A stretch of DNA of 64,000 bases, taken from contig OY848924.1 in the NCBI GenBank assembly GCA_963693285.1, positions 4,047,214-4,111,213 of the forward strand. Reading direction: 5' to 3'. The position numbers and the translations under genes are program-made. Positions 44,100 to 56,500 of this stretch are shown here, piece by piece. Below the pieces are notes generated by a model. It worked only from the letters and a program-made list of their open reading frames with translations, had not been told where the DNA came from and made no database searches. This DNA comes from Xestospongia muta. Its lineage: Eukaryota; Porifera; Demospongiae; Haplosclerida; Petrosiidae. How positions within the stretch are numbered: position 1 is the stretch's first letter; every line of letters begins with the position of its first letter.

Positions 44100-45988
44100 A
44101 TGGATATCAGTAGTACTGGAGACATTATTGTCAGTGATAAAGTAAAACCTATATTAGAGAAATATAAACAAGTAAGTATAATACTTGACAAACAACTACA
44201 ACAACATTATTATTAAGAAAAGTTTCAATTTGGCTCCTAAATAGTGTCCAAGCTCTTAAACCACACCCATATATTGTTAATGATACACTTTTTGTCAGCA
44301 TATTTAAATTCCACAAACTACTAGTGAAACTCATAAACTACAAGTACATATACATCTATATGTACCACATACATAATTAGAATATGATCATTTTACTTGC
44401 CCATGTTAGTGATTTAGTTATATAAAGAGCTATTGTCATGTTGTGTCTAATGCAATTAAGTCAAGTGATTTATTAGCTTAACAAACAGGGTCTTAAAGAA
44501 CTGCTAATAGCAAGTTGAACTGCTTATGTCACAACCATTGTGGTAAAGTGTTGTCAATTGTCATACCTGTGGTATAAATCTAGCATAACTTGATTATTTT
44601 TATAAATGTTATGATGTTACATCATTTTGAAACAACCTCTATTGCCTATTTTATTGAGCATATTTTCATACCTAGTAGCAGTGATCACTGCCATTATGTA
44701 TGAAAAACTGCTGAATAAATATAAGGCTAACAAACATTATGATATCATACTATAGCTGTGGTAAGGGCTCTGTACTTTAGTGCTTTTCATTTTATTAACA
44801 TTCTTTGACATTGTTATTTCTCCTATTCTAGATGAAGTCAACTAACTTGTTATATTGTGTCCCATTTACTACTATATTTGACTATGTACATTATCTCAAT
44901 GTTATTAGTCCATTAATGAACACCTCTCAATATATAATATATCTGGTAGCAGCTGTGTCTGATTTCTTTATACATCATAATGATATGGTAAGTGAAATGT
45001 AATAGGTTATTAAACTAGATCTTCCTCTTAAGTAGTGATAAATTAGCAAAGAACAAAGGTCAGACATATTTCAAAGGGAGGAGCTACTTAACTAGATATG
45101 ATCTACAAACATGTGCTCAAAAATCCAAAATTAATTAACTAGTGTTAATTAATTACAAAATAATTAACGTGTCCTATACATATATAGTTTATACATACAA
45201 TATGACCTAGTGTATGTACATATATAAAGTCAGCTTTGACAGTCAATGTTAGTGAGACATTCAATGTGATCATTTCTACTGCTGAAAAGATATTAAGAGT
45301 GCTTATTGAGGAAAGATGTGATCATTAAAATGTCATTTTAAGTTGTTGGGAATTGTGTTAATATATTTAGACTAGATCGCAATAAAGCAGTCATGTGACA
45401 TACCAGTATATTGAATCACAAACAGTTATAAATAGTTCCTGTTATAGACTATGATAGTACTTGTCTTAAGACAGATTAGATATTTTAGTCATGAAGATGC
45501 ATAAAGGTGATTATGGTTGAAGCAAGATTACTCAAATGACATTCAAGTATAAAACTAGTTTATAAGTAATTTATCTAAATTTAGGAACATGAGTTCCAAG
45601 AGTTCTACCTGACATTTTAACCAATTGCTTTGGAGTTTCATGTTCTTACCTCTTACATCTTTTTTCATTATGCACTTATGGACATATCCAATGTTCCATC
45701 ATCTTTGTGTGGATAATACAGTGATGATGATTGACAAGTAACTACATGTGTCTTTCCTTCATGTGTTCATGATCTACATTGACATACAAATAATATGACC
45801 ACTATACTTCTCTATAATAGGTTGTAGTTGCTAATACACTAGTACAAAGGAAAGAGAAAGTGACTGTTGTTGAAAGAGATGAACTTAATGAAGAAGTACT
45901 TTGTCTCTCTGTAGAAGAGAAAGAGAAGGGTGTGGTCATTGAAGAAAAATTGATATCTTATTTGTGTCATGTACATAAACAACATTGA
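44100..45988 (+). pseudogene. PPCS-like gene, copy 2, broken
   Basis: Exons 44100-44171 (MDISSTGDIIVSDKVKPIL), 44832-44987 (LLYCVPFTTIFDYVHYL, then IYLVAAVSDFF) and 45821-45988 (VVVANTLVQRKEKVTVVERD) match copy 1. The two middle exons (5314-5430 and 5476-5541 in copy 1) are gone: the sequence jumps from the equivalent of about 5080 to about 5620 near 45100-45190. Since the lost exons held EHKIPSS and the FKLETD segment, the enzyme fold is broken. The last exon also ends early, at TGA 45986-45988, where copy 1 reads TCA. Confidence 0.82.
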
Positions 45989-46659
45989 ACTGATGTACAT
46001 GACATGTTACATACATTTTATGTTTTATTATGAATAACAAGACTAGATATTGTTATTACCCTTGGAAAACTTTTACTTTTATTAATTTTTAATGTATGGA
46101 TTTTTTTATACCAAGCTGTCAATATGACTTAAGATAAGGTTATAATTTACAAAGTAAGATGAAGTGTGATGATTTAGTTGGTATAGAATAATTGAGATCT
46201 GATTTTAATATTTGTGACTTATTGTGGAATGGGACCACTAAACACCTCAAAAAACAGTTTTCAATACATACAGTTACAATGAGTAGTTGTGCATATTTAA
46301 CAACTGTATGAATCAGAGTTGTTTTTGAGGTATTTTAGCAGTGGTCCTATTTCACAAATCAGGTCACAAATGTTTTGTGAGGAGTGGTTCCTATTGCAAA
46401 TCATATTACAAATAATCATGTTATTGTGGAATATTGTATTGATAGAATGTACCGGTCATTGTTGTCATTTGAATGTGGCACTCATTTTCAATGTTTTGTT
46501 TACTTTATAATGTTTGGTATCATTATTATGTTTGTATATTGCTGATGGTCACTGTTTTTGTATATAAAAGGTATGCATATATAATAAGAGAGAAATCCAT
46601 GATTATACATATCTGATTAGTCTTCATAGATAATGTTAGTTTGTACCGTTATATATTGG

Positions 46660-46850
46660 TTATTCCCCAGAATTAAATTGTGGGCCAGATTCTTTTTATT
46701 CTTTTTATTCTATATATCAATGACGTCGCTAAACTCCCTCATTCTCTTTTAACAAATTTAATTATCTACACTGATGACATTCATCTATCATCCCATTTTC
46801 ATCACCTGCTGACTTTATTATCATTCAATCTGATATTAACATTATCAGGA
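46660..46850 (+). mobile_element. LINE reverse-transcriptase scrap
   Basis: Codes FILYINDVAKLPHSLL, then LIIYTDDIHLSS: the block before and at the polymerase motif, with YTDD instead of YADD. It lies exactly where the sequence shared with copy 1 resumes (CATTCAATAGATT at 7794 and 46860). Confidence 0.75.
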
Positions 46851-47159
46851 GCTGGAACCATTCAATAGATTTTAAATAGTATTATCAATTTAGCAATTAT
46901 ACTTCATAAAAAGCAACAATCATAAAATCAAAAACTAATAGTAAAACCTTCTTGACAATTAAAGTGTATGTAAACTAACTTAATTTTAATAAAGAAATAT
47001 ATAAAGCAAAAATCTCAAAATTAAAGGAAGGGAGGGACTGCACACTAATTAAGTAGGTGGAGTTAAGTCTGCAGTAAAAAGAGAAATATACAGTTGGTTG
47101 CTTGAGTATAACATCATTTAAAACAAGCAATTACATTATAAAATATATGTATATATATA

Positions 47160-47512
47160 CTATAAAATAACAGTCATACTAGAGTTTTCAAATATAATTA
47201 TTCTCTTACTTTCTAGTTGAGATTTCATTCTTATGCCAATGTCTTTTAATGATTTGTTCTGGTTCAAAAGGAAATCACAGAAAGACTTTAAAAAATCAAT
47301 TCCTTTTTCTTTAACTTGTCGTTGTAGCTCATTAACTACTTTGTTTGCTTTGTCATAAGCATCACCACTCATACTTTCTACAACATCTTTACAATTTGAT
47401 GATATCAATCTAGCAGTAAGGAGCCGGTTAACAGTGGGAAGTGGCTTAATTTCAATGGCATCACAAATATCAGCAAAATAATCCAGAAATATTTCTGATG
47501 GTTCACAAGTGG
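47160..47512 (-). CDS. Gene B last exon: CARD-like domain
   Basis: 353 bp from acceptor TGTGTAG to the stop at 47160-47162. Conserved core RLLTARLISSN, SMSGDAYDKANKVVNELQRQ and IDFLKSFCDFLLNQN, with many changes against gene A in the first helix and at charged positions (Asp to Asn three times). The C-terminal tail is 8 residues longer than in A. Confidence 0.65.
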
Positions 47513-50500
47513 CTACACAATATAACAAGAAGAGGAAAAGTAACTGAGTCAAAGGTTGCTTAGCAACACAAGAAAATTTGTGAATTTTGATCTCAACAGG
47601 TAAGTAAACAACATTTATCAACATAAATAAACTACTTAATATCACTATGTCAACTATAACAACATAGACTGTATAGGCAGGTACAATTGATTAGTTGATG
47701 TCATCACAATATTATATGCAGTGATTATTATTGTGTCTTACATTACCTTGATATGTACTATGACTAGGGAGAGTTTCTTCTTTGGGCTCATATGAAAGTT
47801 CTTGTGAGGATTGTTGCTGTTAAGTAGAGTATAAGTATGTGATAAATAGTATTTTATGTTTACAGTAGGAGAGATTGATGATGTAACCATTGTCTGTTAT
47901 ATTAAGGAACTGAATTTGTGAATGATCAACATTAACATGATCTATAACATTAAAGGATAAATCATACCTGATGTTGCATAGGCAACTTGTCAGTATTATA
48001 TCCTTCAGTTGTATTAGCAGTACCTGATTCCTTAGCAGGTTCTATATGATATAAAGTGAACTTTATAAAATGTGACATGTTATATACAAATTTTCTTATA
48101 TGAAATCATAATACAAGCATAATATGATAATAGTTGTATATTGAACTATAACTAGAGTGTACATTGAAAGAAATATAGTGTCTGAGCAATTAAAAAAATA
48201 ACACATTCAATCTAAATTGCTTGTGAGTTATATTTCACTAAATATTGTTCATTACAACAAACTGAGGCATAAATAATATTATGGTAACTTAAGTCAGACA
48301 GGACCTACAGAGCAGGTTGATACTATAATTTTAATATTATGACCATCACAACAATTAACTGAATCGAGTCTAAAACATTTATGTATCAACATTATAAGTC
48401 TATTGTATATTTACTTGGAGCTATCTGTTCTTTAGAACTTTCTTCTTTCAGTGACTGGTATATCTTCATAGCTAGGGCTTTGTTCTTAACAAGTGGTCCA
48501 TTTAGTATATCTAATATTGTGATCCATTTGACAGGAGCACCGCCATCTTTACCATCCATTTTGATCCATATTTCAATGACTTCACCAAGTTTTCTTTGAT
48601 CTTTGAGGTTAGATTGAGCCAAACTGTCAAGGTCATTATATTTCACTCCAAATCCATCTCCTATTTCATGCCATGAAGCACTGATACAGGCAAGTTGAAT
48701 TAACACTTCACGTCTTGTAGGTTTGACAACTAGATGTACAATTAAATTAAACAATTATCAAGAAATGACTCTATTAACTTACATAGTTTAGGAAAATGAC
48801 TAAAATCATCAGTGGATGTACATTGCTTCAACTCTTGTGTACCTGTAACATTATATTAATTAAATAATGTGTACAAACATTTCTGACAGGTAGTAGTATT
48901 GAAACATAAACAATTGCTATTGTCTTTAAAATTACTGGTAACAAAGCACAACTAACACATACACAAATAAACAAATTATAAAGCAGAACATATGAAGTCA
49001 AAATAACACCTGTCAATATAATCTGTTCTTTCTGCTAAAAGCTATATTATTCTCTATATAATAACATATTACATGTCTCTATTGTTATTACACATTACAA
49101 TAGATACATAAATATCAAACATACCTGATATATCATATGTACTTGATGATTGTATCTGTTTATCAGGATTAGTGGTGACAGATTCTATAAACAGTAATAA
49201 GTAAATGTTATACAGGACAAGTATGATAACCAACCTGTCTTTGTAATATAAACAACATCTTCAGGCAGACATTGTATCTCTTCCTCTCTAATAGGTCTAG
49301 AGGATGTAGTCTATGTACAAAATCCAAACAATTAAAACTTATTAAATTATTAACTTACCAAAGGGTTACGACCAGTAAAAATACTAAATTGATTAAGACA
49401 TTTCCTCACTGAAAGATGAGTGCAATGAGATGATAGTGGCATTATCTCCCTACATGCCTCCTCTATATGTTGGATGTAGTGATGTGGTAATAGTACATCC
49501 TTGTTGCTGTCTATAAATAGAGCCTGAATGACAATTGGGGCAATGCAGAGGTAAGGTTCTTTTTCACCAACAACAGATCTAACATCAACTCTTTTAGCAG
49601 TTTTATTGTTTGCATCACCAATAGGACATTTGGTAATAACTCCAAGGGCTACTTTTCTGAGAGAATAGATTATACGATGTCTCTGCTCCTTGTCAACAAC
49701 ATCATTCATATTACCAGGAGGAATAACAAACTGCTGCACTTCACACGAGCATATCTTGTTCTTAAGACTAAGTACTTCTTTAATAAGAGATGTACGGATT
49801 TCATAACTTTTAAAGGAACTACTGTGTGAAACTAGAATTGTAACACATCTATTGTGTTCAGTAACCTCCACCATTGCTTCAATATCATTCTCATCTTTCC
49901 AATATATGCCATTTTTCCACATAGTACAATCACGATAGAGTTCCTTGACTTCACAATTTGTTTCGATAATACCAGTGTTATCAGGAGGAAGACAACGAGT
50001 ATAGGCCAAGTGACGAAGTAGTGTATGGAGGAATCGTGTAGGTAGAAATTGCTGAGGATCTGGGCACCATAAACACCAACCAAATCCAGCTGTTGTTTGA
50101 AAGATTGATGAGGGTCTCTCTTCTTGAATAAGTGCTGGAAAAAATAAGTATTTGGCATCTTCATTTACAGGAGGTACTTCAGATGGTATATTGTTTGTGA
50201 TGTTAGTAACAGAATGAGAATCAATTTGGTGACAAAATTGTAGACTTATTAAGAAGCGAATTAGCATTTTTGTATTGTGGTTGGGAAATAATTTAGCTAG
50301 TGTGGACACTGGCATGATACCAGTGTTACTGGCAACTGGTTTACGAACATGATCAATGCTTTCATTGAAAACAATACCGTTTACCTCAGTTAAGAGAGCT
50401 TTTTTGTAGATAATTAACCAATCTCCTAAAAATAAGACAAGACCCTTTTCTCCAAGAATGGTCAAAAACTTCAACACAGTTGATCGGTCTGACAAGAGAC

Positions 50501-53500
50501 ATGGCTCATTCATCTTGTCAATTCTTGAGCAGAGGTCATCTAAGCTAATGGCAACAAGTTGAAGCTGTTGAAGGAAAGCATGTAGACAATGACAGTGGTA
50601 GCTTATTTTATCTTCTCTGTCAATAACAGCTTCACAAGTCTTCTTTAGTGTAGTCATAAATTCTTTAACACCTTTACCTCCTGGTCTATGGCAGTCCATT
50701 GTCAGGAAACCTGCATAATTCTGATCACGAACGGCACTACTTGCAATTTCATTAATAAAAGATTCGTAATCATTTTCACGTGGCAAAAGATCAATATGGC
50801 TTCCAACAATGATAACTTGACTGGGGATACTTAAATTAGTGCTAACATTCTCAATAAAATTAAACCAGAAGTACAGGTCCCTCTTTATTATCTCTTTCTC
50901 ATCAGTAAGATTGCTTACAATTACAAAGACAGCTGGTGACCTCAACAAAAGAGTTTCCAATACTGCAGCATGGCTACTGTAATATTCTGCATGTCCGGCT
51001 AAATCCAAAATTACGACGTTTCCTATTTCCCAACTATGAATGTTGTGGTAGTCAATTCCGGTGGTTTGTAATACAACACCTTCAACACATTCTTCTGCAT
51101 TATAATGATGGTATCGTCCCTTGTCAGCACGATAAGATATAACAGCAGCTAAAGAGCTTTTACCAGCATTTGTTTTTCCACAAAGGAATAGTTTGGCATA
51201 TGACTCTACTGGATACTCTATATTACGTTGAAGAAATGGTTGAAACAACTTTAGTAACTGGAATCGGTCTTTAAGATTTGGTGGAAAAAGCTCTAACGGT
51301 ATTTGATGACGGTTGTTTACAGCCAGTGGATTTAACTTCACATCATTTAACAGGTATTGTATTGTGTCCTTAATACTTGTTGGGTAGAAAGAAAAGTGTA
51401 CGTAACAAAAGCTATGACATAAGCAAGCATAATGCAATGGAGTATTGCCAACCTAGAGAAAGAAGTAAACACATAACACATAGGTCTAGATGAGAACATG
51501 GAGCAAGATAATTTGCTATAATACTGTATTTTATAACAATGTCATTATTAATATCTCATGGATACAAGATTCTTAACAAGAAGGTGAGAAAGATATTAAG
51601 CTATTAAAACTGAAAATATTAATAACACAAAATAGTTCTATCTATATTCTTATCATAGACAATAATATAACAGTTACATATTGAGTACAATGACAGAAAG
51701 ATAATGATGCTTGATTAGTCATACTTCCATTGACTGCTAGTGTTGTCATGTGTTATTATAAGATAATGTATCTTGTCTTCATGGCTAGTTTGTTTTAATT
51801 ACCTGACATGTTGTACATGTCAGGTGGTCCTAGGATTGTTTAGGGTCACATGTTAATTAACTGGAATGTCTATTTTTGTTTATATGAGTTAGAAGATTCC
51901 CAGCCAAGAACGATATATTTATATCATACAAAAGTTGACAGTCAACTCTATGGACTACTATATGGCTTATTTACATTACTATATATAGTAATGTGAAAAA
52001 TAAATATTGTACTACATACAAGTATTGAGACATAACTGAATCCTTAGCATTTACTCACTAATAAGACAACGAGGGATATAGTGCTGAGAATTCTTATAAC
52101 AATTAAACTGTAATTATATTATGTTACTTGCTTATACCACATAGTGCATTATGTTTTTGTTCTTTAGTATATTTGTATTTACTTTGCTTAACAAGATGTC
52201 TTTCTTCACTCTCTATAATGAGAACAGGCTTGTCACTTTGTTAATTTACAGCAGGTTGTGGCATTTTGATGTAAAATAATCACAAATGTTGTGGTATATT
52301 ATTTGCTATAGTAACATTTGCTATGGTGGCATATATGCTGTTTATATAGTTATTATTGCTATGGTAAAACGTACACTGATACTGTAGTAAATTACGAGCT
52401 GTTGCTTCTTCTATGGACTAAATGATATCTTGGATTTTGTGATTTCATGTGTACCATTGTTATTGAAATTAAAAAATGATGAATACATATGAATTGAACA
52501 TCTACTATGTTTTGGTATTGTTTTTGATAAATTTAGAAAAGCTCGACATTAAATGGTTTGCTGTCAAAATCTGTTTAAAATGGCCATAGTGACTAAACTC
52601 TACACATTTGGTAGAAAATTGCTTTTGTAAGCTTCCCAATTAAGCATGAAAATTACAATGGTCATTTATTAAATATTTTATAGGTTTTGAGAGTGTTTTT
52701 AAGAAATAAAAGTATAATTCTACAAATTTTGTCTTAAAAGAATAATTTACCGATTACAATAGTGTTAAAAGTAATATTGATATAGTAGTATATATATATA
52801 CAAACATATATATATATTATATGTTTTTGTTATAACAATGATGTCATAATTATTACCATGGAAATTGTTGTTTTTGTGATAGATACATACGTACTTGCTA
52901 TAGTAATGTTGCTATAGTAGCTCTTACTGCGATAACTGTTGTTGCTGCAATACAGTTGTTATGGTGACAGACATAGTGTTGCTTGAGTATTTGTTGCTAT
53001 GGTGATGTACATTTTTTGCTTAGTAACTGTTGCCATGGTGACATATGCACTGTTGCTATAGTAAATTATGTGCTGTTGCTTTTTTATGGATTATATGATT
53101 CCTTGGATTTTGTGACTTCGTGGGTACGATTGGTTTTGAAATTTGCAAATTTTTCATGAGATTAATGAGTAAATATGAATTGAATATCCAATAAATTTAG
53201 GCATTTTTTCAAAGAAATTTAGAATGGTTACATAAATATATGGTTTTCTGTGAAGATGTATATAAAATGTTTTTGTGGTTAGTTTAAGTGGAATAACAGT
53301 TGAGCAAAGTAAATGTATTACACTACTGGTTAGACAAATAATTATGATTACTGGTATTGTGACTAACAGACAGAACATTGAATATATTATTTTTTACTTC
53401 TTCTGTCATATACAAAAAATAGCGTCACATAATATTTGAATGTATTTTTACTGACTTATTTAATTTCATCAATAACAAACATTAGCAGTAACTTTTAAAT

Positions 53501-56500
53501 GTTTTGTAAAATCTTCATAAAAGAATTAACAAACTGATAAAAAAAGATATAAGCACATGAACAAACCACATCACAAACCACAATGCTTGACCTTTGTAAA
53601 AAAATTGGGATATCATTTTATGTGAACTTGTTAAGGGAAAGCACACCTGTGGCCCTAACAAATATTTAATAAATATTTGGATATATGTGGTTGTTACGCA
53701 GCAATTTTGTACTAGATAATTACCAAATGTGGTATTCAAGTACTTTATTATTGGTCTTCCTGGATACCATATTTGGTATGCATCTTATATGTCATGTAAT
53801 ACAATTACTGTGACTTACTTTATCCTTAGTGTTGATATCAACTTTTCCAACTTCCATTAACACTTTTACGGTGTCAGCATGACCCTTTTCTGCTGCATAG
53901 TGTGCAGGTGTACAACCATTCTAGAAACATAAGAGACAAAGTCGTTTAATTACAAAAGAATATAAACTATTAGACAGTAAACTATATAGTCAATGTAACA
54001 GGTCATCAATACACATCATCATTACAAAACTTGTATTGCACTGTATAATATGAGAAGTAACTGCACAACATACTCTACATATTCAATACAAAGTATCAAT
54101 AGCAAACAACATTTGTGACAAACAAACTGTAGTAGTAACATATTCTCTTTATTAGCTCTATATCATTCCATGATGTCACTATATGACATTATTATTGAGT
54201 CACTAAACAAGCTAACACATTAAGACACACAAATTCAATTTTGAAGAAAAAACGATACAACCGCATGAAGAAACCACATCCCTTGACATTTGTAAAGAAT
54301 TATGATATCATTTAATGTCTACTTATTGGGAAAACCACACATGGTGTGCTAAGAAAGTTTAAATAAATATTCATGTATATGTAGTTCATACGCTACCAGT
54401 TTGTATTAAATCCTCACCAAATTTGGTGTTTAAGTATTTTATTGATTGCTCTTACTGGATACCATATTTGGTATACATCCTATATAAAATGATTATGTAG
54501 CAAATGTATATAAACGATTTGTTCGCAACTTTTTAGCACAACATTTTGTTTTCATTGCATAACGTCAATATTATGTCTATTTATATTATTTCTAAACTAC
54601 AATATCAGACTTCATTAATGGTATTGTCACTAATAGACAGAAACCTTGAACATTGTTTATAAGTTCTTGTGTTATATATATATATAGAATAGCCTGGTTA
54701 CAACTTACATAATGAAATTACCATTTTAGTATGTAATATAATAACTTAATTAAGTTTATCAATAATAAACATTGACATTATTATCTAAACATCTAGTAAA
54801 AAGTTATTAATAGAATCAAGAACTGGTAAGAGACAGTTGCTATAGAATGCAGGTTTCTTATTGAATCAGTACTAGATTTTAAATTATGTGTCTTATTGAT
54901 TTATTAACCTCATATGAAGTAATTGGAACTACTTGATCGGTTAGAATTTTGTCCAATGATGTCTTATAATACAATTACTGTGACTTACATTATTCTTAGT
55001 GTTGACATCAGCTTGTCCTACTTCAATTAGCAATTTTACTGTGTCAGCACAACCATTCTCTGCTGCATAATGTGCAGGTGTAAGTCCATTCTAGAAACAT
55101 AAGAGACAAAGTCATTTAATCACAAAATAACATAAACTATTAGTATGAGAAGCAACTGCACAACATACTCTACATATTCAATACAAACTACTAATAGCAG
55201 CTAACATTTGTGACAAACAAACTGTAGTACTAACATATTCTCTTTATTACTTCTATCTCATTCCATGATGTCACTATATGGCATTATTATTAAGTCACTA
55301 AACAAGTTAACACATTAAGACATTCAAATTCTATATTGAAGAAAAACAATGCAAACACCTGAAAAAAACCACATCGCAAACCACACCCCTTGTAAAGAAT
55401 TAAGACATCATTTTATGTGAACTTATTTTGGCAAAACCACACATGTTCAGCTAAGAATTTTTTATAAATATTTGTGTATATGTGGTTGCTACACAGGCAT
55501 TTTGAGCTGGATGCTTACCAAATTTTGTGCCAAGTATTTTAACGATTGTTCTTCCTGAATACCATATTTGGTATACAGCCTATATAAAATGATTGTGTAG
55601 CAAATGTATCTTAACCGTTTGTTCCCAATTCTTTAGCACAACGTTAACTTTTTATTATTAATGTCATGATTGTGTCCATTCATATTATTTTTAAACTACA
55701 ATATGATTTCATAAATGGTATCATCACTAACAGACAGAAACCTTGAACACTGTTTGTAAGTTCTTGTGTCTCGATATGTCTTGTAATACATTTACTGTGA
55801 CTTACAAAATCCTTAGTGTTGGTATTAGCTTGTCCCATTTCAATTAGCAATTTTACTGTGTCAGTATGACCATTTTCTGCTGCAAGGTGTTCAGGCGTAC
55901 GTCCCCACTAGAAATATAAGAGACAGAGTTTTTTAATTACATAAAAACATAAACTATTAGACAGTAAACAATATAGTCAATGGAACCAGTCATCAGTACA
56001 TTATAAGACACGAAAAAAAACCACACCCCTTGACCTTTATAAAGAGTTGTAGTATGATCATATTTATTCATATTATATCTAAACTACAATATCTGACTAT
56101 GCTTCATTTAAAGATCTGGTCAATAATGCTCTGAGTATGGTCAAGTGTAAATAATGTAAGAGTATAATATAATGTTATGAAAGGTAAAGTCAAACAGACT
56201 TTATTAAATTGTCAACAGTTACAATTTTTGTAATGTTCTGATTAAAATGATTATATCTATAACATTAATGAAGACATGATAGTGACTGCTAAACTTATTA
56301 ATATAATCAGTCATTATTGTCTAATAAATCTGACTGTAAGTACTGGTTTAATAGTAATAATGATAGGTGGTTTATTACTAGAGTTGTTGTAATTGTAGAC
56401 AATTTCCAATAAATAAATAGAAATAATCATATTTGAGGGAATAGCGAAGTACTCTGACTTGTACATTGTCTGTATCTACTTAAGTATTCCAGTACTAATG

